Source: Caldilineaceae bacterium (lineage in GTDB: Bacteria > Chloroflexota > Anaerolineae > Caldilineales > Caldilineaceae). Taken from it: a stretch of DNA of 6,885 bases. Shown here piece after piece: positions 1-5,525 of this stretch (its first letter is position 1; every line of letters begins with the position of its first letter). A program made the translations under genes and the position numbers. Below the pieces are notes generated by a model. That model was not told the origin of the DNA. It was given only the letters and a program-made list of their open reading frames with translations, and searched no databases. The stretch is from the NCBI GenBank assembly GCA_028819675.1, contig JAPPKT010000471.1, positions 1-6,885 on the forward strand, in the 5' to 3' direction.

Positions 1-84
1 CAACATGCCTCGCCGAACTTGGTGCCAACATTGGCCAGGTGCCCAACCGAAGGTGGTTCGCCAGACCACTCCCACCAAATCCCC

Positions 85-109
85 GTAGGGGCACCCCTTG
101 TGGGTGTCC
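85..109. repeat. GTAGGGGC-type hairpin repeat (REP-like)
   Basis: GTAGGGGCACCCC is followed by TTGTGGGTGTCC. GGGCACCC (89-96) pairs with GGGTGTCC (102-109) across a 5-nt loop CTTGT, with one G-T wobble. The flanks continue G/C-rich. From memory this resembles a widespread family of dispersed palindromic repeats beginning GTAGGGGC and ending GCCC in Chloroflexi, cyanobacteria and several candidate phyla. Only one copy occurs in this window, so dispersal cannot be shown here. Confidence 0.55.
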
Positions 110-243
110 AGGCCCGCCCTTCGCCCTCTTCAAAGCCCGCAGACCTTTTCAGCCGCCGCTGCCATGAATTCCACCTGCCATACCCTTTCCATCCCCAATG
201 TGGACCGAACCCCGAAATTCCAGCGCAAATGCACCAAAATCAG

Positions 244-252
244 TGATATAAT
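244..252 (+). promoter_or_regulatory. Possible extended -10 promoter element
   Basis: TGATATAAT is a perfect TGnTATAAT extended -10. No good -35 hexamer lies 16-18 nt upstream, which extended -10 promoters can tolerate. Transcription would start near 259 and run into the hairpins and repeat block, where no gene is recognised. A chance match is quite possible, because the surrounding 230-300 region is the most AT-rich part of the first 500 bases. Confidence 0.25.
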
Positions 253-365
253 AGCCTCGTACCGAAAAGACATCGATAAGACATATAGTCATCGCTGCGC
301 GCGTATCGTCATTGAGATCCCATGACGCCCGCTGGCAGGGAATCTGAAGGCGCATGAGAGACCTT

Positions 366-393
366 GGGAGCCTACAGGCGCCCGAAAGCCTGT
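366..393 (+). other. Two mutually exclusive small hairpins
   Basis: GGGAGCC (366-372) can pair with GGCGCCC (377-383) with one A-G mismatch around a TACA loop. Alternatively ACAGGC (374-379) pairs perfectly with GCCTGT (388-393) around an 8-nt loop. The two share bases 377-379, so only one can form at a time. No T-run follows, so this is not a typical intrinsic terminator. Function unknown. Confidence 0.3.
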
Positions 394-473
394 TAACCAA
401 TTACTCAGCAAAGACAGCCAGGAAACGTGTACGAATTCAGGCGCCAAAGTCCAAAATAGGAAGACTGCCCGCT

Positions 474-513
474 CTGACCCGACCTAACCCGACATGACCC
501 TTCCAGACCCGAC
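474..513. repeat. 10-bp tandem array, (n)nGACCCGAC type
   Basis: Four consecutive 10-bp units are seen: CTGACCCGAC, CTAACCCGAC, ATGACCCTTC and CAGACCCGAC. The ACCC core is kept in all four and ACCCGAC in three. It is the first of several short-period arrays with 9- or 10-bp spacing in this intergenic region. Confidence 0.7.
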
Positions 514-542
514 GCACTGCCCCCCTTCGCCAGCAAACCGGC

Positions 543-568
543 ATGAGTCTGTCGAAATTGAGACTCGT
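543..568. repeat. Inverted repeat / hairpin
   Basis: GAGTCT (545-550) pairs with AGACTC (561-566), and the stem can be extended to 8 pairs (543-550 with 561-568) with one G-T wobble. The loop is 10 nt. No T-run follows, so it does not look like an intrinsic terminator. It lies between two short-period arrays and has no evident gene partner. Confidence 0.45.
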
Positions 569-671
569 TGAGAGGTTGCCGGAACCGGGAACTGACTCCG
601 GAATCGGAAAAACTGATGCAAAAACGTAACGACAACAAGAGCCGGAAAAAAATTACCCGCTTTTACCCGAC

Positions 672-709
672 TTTTCCGCCATTTCCGCTATTTCCGCCAT
701 ATTCCCGCC
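672..709. repeat. 9-bp tandem array, ATTTCCGCC type
   Basis: The units are TTTTCCGCC, ATTTCCGCT, ATTTCCGCC and then ATATTCCCGCC, the last with two extra bases. The upstream flank CTTTTACCCGA (660-670) looks like a more decayed unit. The plus strand is almost free of G. On the minus strand it would read as tripeptide repeats (NMAEIAEMAEK), but no gene can be supported. Confidence 0.65.
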
Positions 710-848
710 AAAACACGACCCGCCATGTAAAGGTTCGTACAACTCTCGCACAACCCGCGCCGACAATGGTACGAGAACCCAGGCGCCAGCCAAGCTCAAA
801 TCACAGCCCATCACACAGATTACAAAACTGCAGTCCAGACAACCCGCA

Positions 849-888
849 AACTCTCGTAAACACTCGTACATCTCTCGCAAACGCTCGT
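849..888. repeat. 10-bp array A (AACTCTCGTA type)
   Basis: Units AACTCTCGTA (849-858) and AACACTCGTA (859-868) are followed by an 11-nt variant CATCTCTCGCA (869-879) and AACGCTCGT (880-888). The array ends directly at the first 72-bp unit. A single further AACTCTCGCA unit stands alone at 741-750. Confidence 0.8.
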
Positions 889-960
889 CCAACCACATCC
901 GCACCGCGAGACAAGCCGCATCCTGAAAATCCAAAAAATCCAGCAAATCCTGATTCAGAC
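889..960. repeat. 72-bp repeat unit, copy 1
   Basis: It begins CCAACCACATCC and ends CTGATTCAGAC. The last 40 bp (921-960) are identical in all three copies and have a 9-bp sub-period: TCCTGAAAA, TCCAAAAAA, TCCAGCAAA, TCCTGATTC. It differs from copy 2 at two positions. A 9-bp palindrome CTGATTCAG closes the unit. Confidence 0.9.
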
Positions 961-998
961 AATCTCGCAAACTCTCGCAAACTCTCGTATACGCTCGT
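961..998. repeat. 10-bp array B
   Basis: Units are AATCTCGCA (one base short), AACTCTCGCA, AACTCTCGTA and TACGCTCGT. It separates 72-bp copies 1 and 2 and is two units shorter than the array between copies 2 and 3. Confidence 0.85.
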
Positions 999-1070
999 CC
1001 AACCACATCCGCGCCGCGAGACAAGCCACATCCTGAAAATCCAAAAAATCCAGCAAATCCTGATTCAGAC
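999..1070. repeat. 72-bp repeat unit, copy 2
   Basis: Same layout as copy 1, with two substitutions relative to copy 1 and six relative to copy 3, all in the middle 20 bp. The first 12 bp and last 40 bp (1031-1070) are identical in the three copies. Confidence 0.9.
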
Positions 1071-1128
1071 AGTCAGCCCAACTCTCGCAAACTCTCGCAA
1101 ACTCTCGCAAACTCTCGTAAACGCTCGT
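1071..1128. repeat. 10-bp array C (longest)
   Basis: After a short diverged start (AGTCAGCCC), AACTCTCGCA occurs three times exactly (1080-1109), followed by AACTCTCGTA (1110-1119) and AACGCTCGT (1120-1128). The exact triplication suggests recent slippage or recombination. Confidence 0.9.
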
Positions 1129-1200
1129 CCAACCACATCCGCGCCAGGAGACGGACCATATCCTGAAAATCCAAAAAATCCAGCAAATCCTGATTCAGAC
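1129..1200. repeat. 72-bp repeat unit, copy 3
   Basis: It is the most diverged of the three in its middle (AGGAGACGGACCATA region), but the 40-bp core (1161-1200) is identical to the others. A-tracts at 1166-1169, 1173-1178 and 1185-1187 are spaced about 8 and 10.5 bp apart, close to one helical turn. Confidence 0.9.
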
Positions 1201-1209
1201 AATCTGGCC

Positions 1210-1239
1210 AACGCTCGTAAACGCTCGTGAACTCTCGTA
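1210..1239. repeat. 10-bp array D (terminal)
   Basis: Units are AACGCTCGTA, AACGCTCGTG and AACTCTCGTA, followed by a decayed CAAGCTCATTC. No 72-bp unit follows, so this marks the right edge of the block. Confidence 0.8.
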
Positions 1240-1396
1240 CAAGCTCATTCGAAACAAACTGCATCAGCAAGACCTTGTCACGGCCATCCGCGACACGGCC
1301 TGGCAGTCTTGCGCCGCACGGAGAACTGACTATCTCCTTAAAGCTCCCTTCCGATGGGATGCGTATGCCCTGCTTAACACACACATACAGAAACAG

Positions 1397-1420
1397 GTGG
1401 TTACCACAAGATGGTATAAT
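1397..1420 (+). promoter_or_regulatory. Candidate operon promoter with adjoining palindrome
   Basis: TGGTATAAT (1412-1420) is a perfect extended -10 (TGnTATAAT). Immediately upstream is GTGGTTACCAC (1397-1407), a perfect inverted repeat of 5-bp arms around one base, placed in the spacer where a repressor would block RNA polymerase. TGGT...ACCA half-sites are typical of GntR/FadR-family operators, but their usual centre spacing differs, so a regulator class is only a suggestion. No acceptable -35 lies at the right distance. The leader to the first gene would be about 250 nt. Confidence 0.4.
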
Positions 1421-1518
1421 GACGAGGGCATTCTGTCCTTCTGCCAGAACTGCCCGCAACCCATTTGAGGACCACCGTGAAGACGAATCTGAACTGGACT
1501 GCCGCGAGTCGTTGCCGC

Positions 1519-1547
1519 TTGAATCTTTCTACTGCGCGGGGTATACT
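1519..1547 (+). promoter_or_regulatory. Candidate sigma70-type promoter
   Basis: TTGAAT (1519-1524, four of six consensus bases) and TATACT (1542-1547, five of six) are separated by 17 nt, the optimal spacing. Transcription would start near 1554, about 127 nt before the dehydrogenase start codon. It is an alternative or additional promoter to the 1412-1420 element. Confidence 0.4.
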
Positions 1548-1680
1548 CTTCCACGAAACCTACCAGTCCAGCCGGCTTCTCCAGGAAAACACGCCCGGCA
1601 ATGCAGGCGCCATGGGCCGCCGCAACGCATATCCTTCCCATATACCCTAGCCAATACAGCCAGCACAGGAACCTGCGCCA

Positions 1681-2730
1681 ATGCCAACCATTTCCCACGA
1701 CAGCCTGAGAGAATACGGCGCCGCCATATTTGCCGCAGCCGGCTTTCCCGCCGACCAGGGACAGGACGTTACCAACCACCTCGTCGACTCCAATCTCGTC
1801 GGACATGACTCCCACGGCGTCATCCGCCTGCCCGGCTACATAACCGCAGTGCGCGAGGGCACCATGAAGCCGGTCGGCCCCCTCAAAATCGTGCGCGAAT
1901 CTCCCGCATCGGTCGTCATTGACGCGCAGCGGATGCAGGGCATCGTCCTCGCAAAAAAGGCCATGGAAATGGCCGTGGACCGCGCCAAGCAGCACACATT
2001 CGGCGCAGTCGCCGTCCACCAGTCCACCCACATCGGCCGTCTGGGCGCCTTTCCACCTATTGCCGCCGAGCAGGACTGCATTGGCCTGCTGCTCCTCAAT
2101 GGCGGCGGCCCCTTCACCGCGCCCTTCGGCGGCACCGGCCGCCGGCTGCCGCCCAATCCGCTCGCCTTCAGCGCCCCCCGCGCCGGCGGAGCGCCTCTGA
2201 TGCTGGACATGACGACGAGCATGGTGGCCGGAGGCAAGGTGGACCTGCAAAGAGCGCGAGGCCTGCCAGTACCGGACGACTGGCTGATTGACGCCGAAGG
2301 CAACGCAGTGTTGGATCCGAATGAGTTTATGGCCCGTGATGCCGCGATGCTCCCGCTGGGAGGCTCAGTCGGACACAAGGGCTACGGACTCGGCATGATG
2401 GTCGATGCCATCGCCGGCGGCCTCTCCTGGGCCGGTTGCAGCGCCGACCCCCCGACTCGCGGCGCCTCCGGCTGGCTCGCGCTCGCCATTAAGATCGAGA
2501 GCTTCATCGATCCCGACGAATACAAACAGGAAGTGGAAAAGCTGGTTGAATGGGTCTGGTCCTCGCCCAAGTTGCCCGGCGTGAAGAGGATCTACTATCC
2601 CGGTGAAATCGAAGAGGAACGGCGCCAACATCGCCTTGAAAACGGAATCCCAATCGAGGAGAGCACTTGGGCGCGCATTGTCGAAAGTGGAAATGCAGTC
2701 GGCGTCTCCGCTCCGGCAGGACTACAGTAA
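1681..2730 (+). CDS. Malate/L-lactate dehydrogenase-family (Ldh_2) oxidoreductase
   Basis: This is an NAD(P)-dependent cytosolic 2-hydroxyacid/2-oxoacid oxidoreductase of the Ldh_2 family, whose members include malate, L-sulfolactate, ureidoglycolate (AllD) and 2,3-diketo-L-gulonate (YiaK) dehydrogenases. The 349-residue length is normal for the family. Visible motifs are DSHGV (43-47, with the family's active-site His at 45), STHIGRLG (115-122, usually S-N-H-F-G), APFGG (147-151), PPNPLAFSAP (157-166), LDMTTSMVAGGKV (175-187) and the glycine-rich GHKGYGLGMMV (231-241). The family's C-terminal N-G-I-P-I segment is at 321-325. The ATG at 1681 follows AGGA (1667-1670) by 10 nt. It is the first gene of a same-strand series, 57 nt before the propeller gene. 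The fold assignment is firm. The substrate is not determinable, and a sugar-acid or hydroxyacid reductase is an inference from the neighbours. Confidence 0.9.
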   Translation: MPTISHDSLREYGAAIFAAAGFPADQGQDVTNHLVDSNLVGHDSHGVIRLPGYITAVREGTMKPVGPLKIVRESPASVVIDAQRMQGIVLAKKAMEMAVDRAKQHTFGAVAVHQSTHIGRLGAFPPIAAEQDCIGLLLLNGGGPFTAPFGGTGRRLPPNPLAFSAPRAGGAPLMLDMTTSMVAGGKVDLQRARGLPVPDDWLIDAEGNAVLDPNEFMARDAAMLPLGGSVGHKGYGLGMMVDAIAGGLSWAGCSADPPTRGASGWLALAIKIESFIDPDEYKQEVEKLVEWVWSSPKLPGVKRIYYPGEIEEERRQHRLENGIPIEESTWARIVESGNAVGVSAPAGLQ

Positions 2731-2787
2731 TCGACCACCGCCCGCACCCGCGCGGCCGCTTCTTCACACATTCCGGAAGGGTGAAAC

Positions 2788-3495
2788 ATGCAGAAATACA
2801 AGAAACTGTTCCGATCTCCCTACGCAGTGCCTAATGGCCTTCAAATGACCGCTGACGGTCTCTGGATCGTCGATCAGATCACCGACCGCGTGATGCTGGT
2901 CGAGCGCAACGGCGAGCTGGACTACTACGGCGTGCCCATGATGATTCGCGAAATCCCCAGCGACTCATCCAACACCAGTGGGATGGCCTGGGGCGAGGAC
3001 AGCCTTTGGCTGGCTGCCAACGGCTCTGCCGACAAATGGAGGCCCAAACGGGCGCATGACGCTGGCAAGTCGGCCGGCGAGGTGCTGCGCGTCGACCCCG
3101 AGACCGGCAAGACCATTTCGCGCCATCCCCTGCCTAACGGCGGCGGCACCCATGGCATCGAATATGACCACCACGAACCGGGCCATCTATGGCTCACGAC
3201 GCTGAAAGACCAAACGCTGACCAAGATGCGTATCAGCGACTGGTCCGTCCAGCACATTATCCCTCTGCCTTACACGCGCGCCCACGGCGTGGTGCGCGAG
3301 GAGGACGGCGTCTGGGTTGTCCATACCGGCCACCGCGTCATCGTCAAACTCAGCCTGGACGACGGCTCCGAACTGGACCGCATCACCGTGCCCGACACCG
3401 AACCGGAGCCGCACGGCCTCAGCGCCGATCCCGACAGCCGCTTCATCTACTGCGACGCATCTTCGGGTGCGGTCGTCGCCATCTCCGAGTCATAA
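2788..3495 (+). CDS. Small beta-propeller protein, SMP-30/streptogramin-lyase-like
   Basis: The 235-residue protein has about five repeats of the pattern (N/S/H)-G followed by D-x-L/V-W-hydrophobic: PNGLQMTADGLWIVD (15-29), TSGMAWGEDSLWLA (63-76), THGIEYDHHEPGHLWLT (121-137), AHGVVREEDGVWVVH (166-179) and PHGLSADPDSRFIYCD (208-223). This is how blades of SMP-30/gluconolactonase, NHL and Vgb-type propellers look. The His-Gly pairs (122, 166-167, 209) could line the central channel. No signal peptide or membrane segment is seen, so it should be cytosolic. Lactonase or lyase activity on a sugar acid is inferred only from family and neighbours. The start at 2788 has a good GGAAGG site (2775-2780) with a 7-nt spacer, the clearest ribosome site in the cluster. 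It lies 4 nt upstream of the next gene. At 235 residues it is shorter than most gluconolactonase-like proteins. Confidence 0.75.
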   Translation: MQKYKKLFRSPYAVPNGLQMTADGLWIVDQITDRVMLVERNGELDYYGVPMMIREIPSDSSNTSGMAWGEDSLWLAANGSADKWRPKRAHDAGKSAGEVLRVDPETGKTISRHPLPNGGGTHGIEYDHHEPGHLWLTTLKDQTLTKMRISDWSVQHIIPLPYTRAHGVVREEDGVWVVHTGHRVIVKLSLDDGSELDRITVPDTEPEPHGLSADPDSRFIYCDASSGAVVAISES

Positions 3496-3499
3496 CGCT

Positions 3500-4318
3500 A
3501 TGCCGTTTTCCTGCCTCCCCGCCTCCCTCTACCCCGAAATCAGCCGCGGCGAGCGCACGCTGGCCGACTGGTTCCGCCTGGCCGCCGACATCGGTCTGGA
3601 CGGGGCCGACATCAGTGTGGCCCATCTGGACTCTCTGCAAAGCCCTTATCTGAACGGACTGCGCAGGCAGGCGCAGGACGCAGGCGTGGAAATTGCAGGC
3701 ATGGTGACCTACACCGACTTTACCCACCCGGACCCGGCCGTGAGACTGCAACACCGGCAGGAGCTCCGCAGTTACATCGACGCCTCAGCACAGTTGGGTG
3801 TCAGCTTCCTGCGCGTCACCGCCGGACAGAACCACCCGGGCGTCAACCGCCAGGACGGTGTTTCCTGGGCAGCAGAGGGCCTGTCGGAATGGGTCGACGA
3901 AGCAAAAGCCGCCGGCGTCACGCTCGTCTATGAGAACCATGCCATCGGCTATGTCTGGACCTATTTCGATTTCTCCCAGACAGCCTCTGTCTTCCTCGAA
4001 ATCTGCGACAGGACCGCCGGCAGCGGGTTGCAGCTCCTCTTCGACACCGCCAATCTGCTGGCGGTCAACGACGACCCGCTGACAGTGCTGGATGCCGTAC
4101 TGCCGCGCGTGGCCGCAGTCCATGTCAGCGACATCAGGCAGGCAGGTTCGTTTGAGCCGGTTCTCATTGGCACCGGCGTTACGCCCCTGAATGCCATCTT
4201 CGAACGCTTTAGGAAAGCAGGTTTCGACGGTTGGATCTCCGTCGAAGAGGCCAGCAAGACCGGCGAAGAAGGTTTCCGCCGTGCAATCCCGACAGTCAGA
4301 GAACTTTGGCTGAACTGA
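3500..4318 (+). CDS. Xylose isomerase-like TIM-barrel sugar isomerase/epimerase
   Basis: The 272-residue protein belongs to the AP-endonuclease-2/xylose-isomerase-like TIM-barrel superfamily, which isomerises or epimerises sugars, sugar phosphates, inositols and hydroxypyruvate. Strand-end acidic and His residues expected to hold the divalent metal are visible: LVYENH (Glu145), LLFDTAN (Asp182), AAVHVSD (His208, Asp211) and WISVEEAS (Glu249). The order and spacing fit the family. The N-terminal strand LADWFRLAADIGLDGADISV (21-40) is the usual first beta-alpha unit. The ATG at 3500 was chosen because the protein begins directly with this barrel. The frame is open further upstream (to 3317), but that part lies wholly inside the propeller gene and has no family resemblance. 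The gap to the previous stop is 4 nt, suggesting translational coupling. Substrate unknown. Confidence 0.85.
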   Translation: MPFSCLPASLYPEISRGERTLADWFRLAADIGLDGADISVAHLDSLQSPYLNGLRRQAQDAGVEIAGMVTYTDFTHPDPAVRLQHRQELRSYIDASAQLGVSFLRVTAGQNHPGVNRQDGVSWAAEGLSEWVDEAKAAGVTLVYENHAIGYVWTYFDFSQTASVFLEICDRTAGSGLQLLFDTANLLAVNDDPLTVLDAVLPRVAAVHVSDIRQAGSFEPVLIGTGVTPLNAIFERFRKAGFDGWISVEEASKTGEEGFRRAIPTVRELWLN

Positions 4319-4342
4319 AGCCTACAGACTGAAATAACGCCT

Positions 4343-5404
4343 ATGTCACAAAAACGACCCAGAGTGCTGTTGGCCTTCAACGAAGACATTCGTTACAACC
4401 ATGTCGATCCGCAGGACCTGACCCGGCTGGAAACCTTTGCCGACTGGGACTGGTTCTCCTGCGAAGGCGGCGGCATCTACGACACCAATACCGACCCCCA
4501 AGCCGCACTCGATTTCTCGAAATCGCTGCCGGGCCATGACGCCCTTGTCGTCTGCCTCGGAGCGCCGACGGTGACGGCCGACATGCTGGACGCCGCACCA
4601 GCGCTCAAAATAATCGGCGAAATGGAGGGCGATCGTTTCGCCAGCCGCATCGACCTCGACGCAGCCTGGGCGCGCGGCATCCGCACCGTCGACACCACAA
4701 ACCACTCCTCCTACCCGGTCTCTGAATGGGCGCTGGCCCTGATTCTCGTCAGCCTCAAAAACGGCGCCGCACACTTTCGCCGCATGATCGCCGGCCACAC
4801 CAGGTTCGACCCCACCCTGATGCAGGGTATGCAGGGTCTTCTCTGGGGCCGCCGCGTCGGCCTGATAGGCTGCGGACACATGGGCCGGCGCCTCATGAAA
4901 TTCCTGCGCGCCTTCGAGACCGAAATCTGGGTCCACGATCCCTACCTGCCGCGGGAGCTGCCCGAGGCACTGGGCTTTCTGCAGACGAGCCTGGAACACG
5001 TCCTCTCCTGCGATGTCGTCGTCTGCCTGGTACCCCACACGCCCGCCACCGAAGGGATGCTTGGCGAAGCAGAGTTGGCCCGCCTGCGCCCAGGCACCGT
5101 CTTCGTCAGCGTCTCCCGCGGCAAAGTGACCGACCCGGACGCACTCATCGAAAGGCTCAAACAGGGCGATATCGTCGCCGGCCTCGACGTCTTCAACCCC
5201 GAACCGGTACCGCCCGACAGCGAAATCCTCCAGCTGCCCAACGTCTTCCTCAGCCCCCACATAGGCGCCTTCGGCGGTTCAACAGGGTCGTTAGGCTTCT
5301 TTTCCTTGATGGTAGATGAACTGGATCGTTTCTTCCATGGACACGAGACCCAGTTCGACCTGACCCCCCGCGTCAAGGCGAATCGCACCGGGGCGGATCC
5401 TTAG
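4343..5404 (+). CDS. D-isomer-specific 2-hydroxyacid dehydrogenase (NAD-binding)
   Basis: The 353-residue cytosolic enzyme is expected to reduce a 2-oxoacid to the D-2-hydroxyacid, or the reverse, with NAD(P). The Rossmann motif GLIGCGHMG (173-181) sits in the middle, as normal for the family, with an acidic residue at the end of the next strand (HDP, Asp199) favouring NAD(H). The catalytic set is complete: Arg259 in VSRGK, Glu287 in FNPEPVP and His306 in LSPHIGAF. The N-terminal domain is less typical, but TNHSSYPVSEWALALIL (119-135) is the family's interdomain helix. The gene starts 24 nt after the previous stop, with no clear Shine-Dalgarno but an AACGCCT leader just before the ATG. It lies opposite in stereochemistry to the Ldh_2 enzyme at the head of the cluster. 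The family is firm and the substrate open (glyoxylate, hydroxypyruvate or a sugar 2-oxoacid are all possible). Confidence 0.92.
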   Translation: MSQKRPRVLLAFNEDIRYNHVDPQDLTRLETFADWDWFSCEGGGIYDTNTDPQAALDFSKSLPGHDALVVCLGAPTVTADMLDAAPALKIIGEMEGDRFASRIDLDAAWARGIRTVDTTNHSSYPVSEWALALILVSLKNGAAHFRRMIAGHTRFDPTLMQGMQGLLWGRRVGLIGCGHMGRRLMKFLRAFETEIWVHDPYLPRELPEALGFLQTSLEHVLSCDVVVCLVPHTPATEGMLGEAELARLRPGTVFVSVSRGKVTDPDALIERLKQGDIVAGLDVFNPEPVPPDSEILQLPNVFLSPHIGAFGGSTGSLGFFSLMVDELDRFFHGHETQFDLTPRVKANRTGADP

Positions 5405-5455
5405 ACTTGAACTTTGAATCCAGCGTGCAGTGCATTGGCGTTGATTCACCATACC

Positions 5456-5467
5456 TGAAGTGCTTCA
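5456..5467. promoter_or_regulatory. Perfect inverted repeat upstream of the DUF433 gene
   Basis: TGAAGTGCTTCA has 5-bp arms around TG, 58 nt before the DUF433 start codon. Toxin-antitoxin operons usually self-regulate through such palindromes, so an operator is plausible. No convincing -35/-10 pair was found next to it. The motif is short and could be chance. Confidence 0.25.
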
Positions 5468-5525
5468 AGCATGAACATATTTCACGACAGCCAAACCAGC
5501 TAAGTAGACGTTGTCGGGAACACCT

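Larger units (their letters stand above)
1..473. other. Non-coding stretch, no gene recognised
   Basis: No reading frame here looks like a protein: the open frames are short, overlap on both strands and show no family motif. It holds one hairpin repeat (85-109), one promoter-like extended -10 (244-252) and a pair of competing hairpins (366-393), listed separately. I looked for tRNA-like cloverleaf patterns and found none. The end of an upstream gene might lie before position 1, but nothing here shows it. Confidence 0.6.
829..1245. repeat. Composite repeat block: 72-bp units alternating with 10-bp arrays
   Basis: The layout is [10-bp array]-[72-bp unit], three times, then a final 10-bp array. 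The 72-bp units start at 889, 999 and 1129, giving periods of 110 and 130 bp. The 20-bp difference equals two extra 10-bp units. Each of the three inter-unit or leading arrays ends in a near-identical ACGCTCGT directly before the unit's CCAACCACATCC. Positions 829-848 look like the degenerate right end of a fourth, decayed unit (shared CAGACAA and CGCAAACTCTCG). The block keeps open frames on both strands because the repeats contain almost no stop codons. I do not consider it coding. Confidence 0.9.
1246..1680 (+). other. Leader/upstream region of the metabolic operon
   Basis: No credible gene: the open frames across it start at GTG or TTG codons, lack family motifs and overlap the start of the dehydrogenase gene. 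It contains two promoter candidates (1397-1420 and 1519-1547). A short direct repeat, CACGGCC at 1279-1285 and 1294-1300, is also present. No known riboswitch class was recognised, though the 5' leader would be roughly 130-250 nt depending on the promoter used. Confidence 0.5.

Noticed and set aside
653..1024. Minus-strand open frame of about 123 codons (repeats such as LNQDLLDFLDFQD)
   Set aside because: This is the same repeat effect on the opposite strand. No family match, and the peptide simply restates the DNA repeats.
889..1200. CRISPR array
   Set aside because: Units are 72 bp, longer than CRISPR repeats. The spacers are themselves 10-bp repeats rather than unique sequences, and no cas gene is present.
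568..1230. Plus-strand open frame of about 220 codons across the repeats
   Set aside because: It is open only because the 9- and 10-bp repeats lack stop codons in nearly all frames. It begins with a non-ATG codon, is Pro/Asn/Ser-rich low complexity, and has competing minus-strand frames.
1073..1459. Minus-strand open frame of about 128 codons reaching into the leader
   Set aside because: Part of it is repeat and the rest shows no motif. It runs antisense to the likely operon promoter.
1227..1808. Plus-strand open frame of 193 codons overlapping the first metabolic gene
   Set aside because: It has a GTG start, no family resemblance, spans both promoter candidates and overlaps the well-supported gene by over 120 bases.
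1330..2250. Minus-strand open frame of 306 codons
   Set aside because: It is a shadow of the Ldh_2 gene on the other strand. High GC removes stops, and the translation is Gly/Ala/Arg-rich without motifs.
2731..2787. Terminator between the first two metabolic genes
   Set aside because: The gap is GC-rich, with a GCGGCCGC palindrome but no stable stem followed by a T-run. Read-through is expected.
4346..5260. Minus-strand open frame of 304 codons
   Set aside because: It is antisense to the D-2-hydroxyacid dehydrogenase, whose motifs and catalytic residues are clear on the plus strand.
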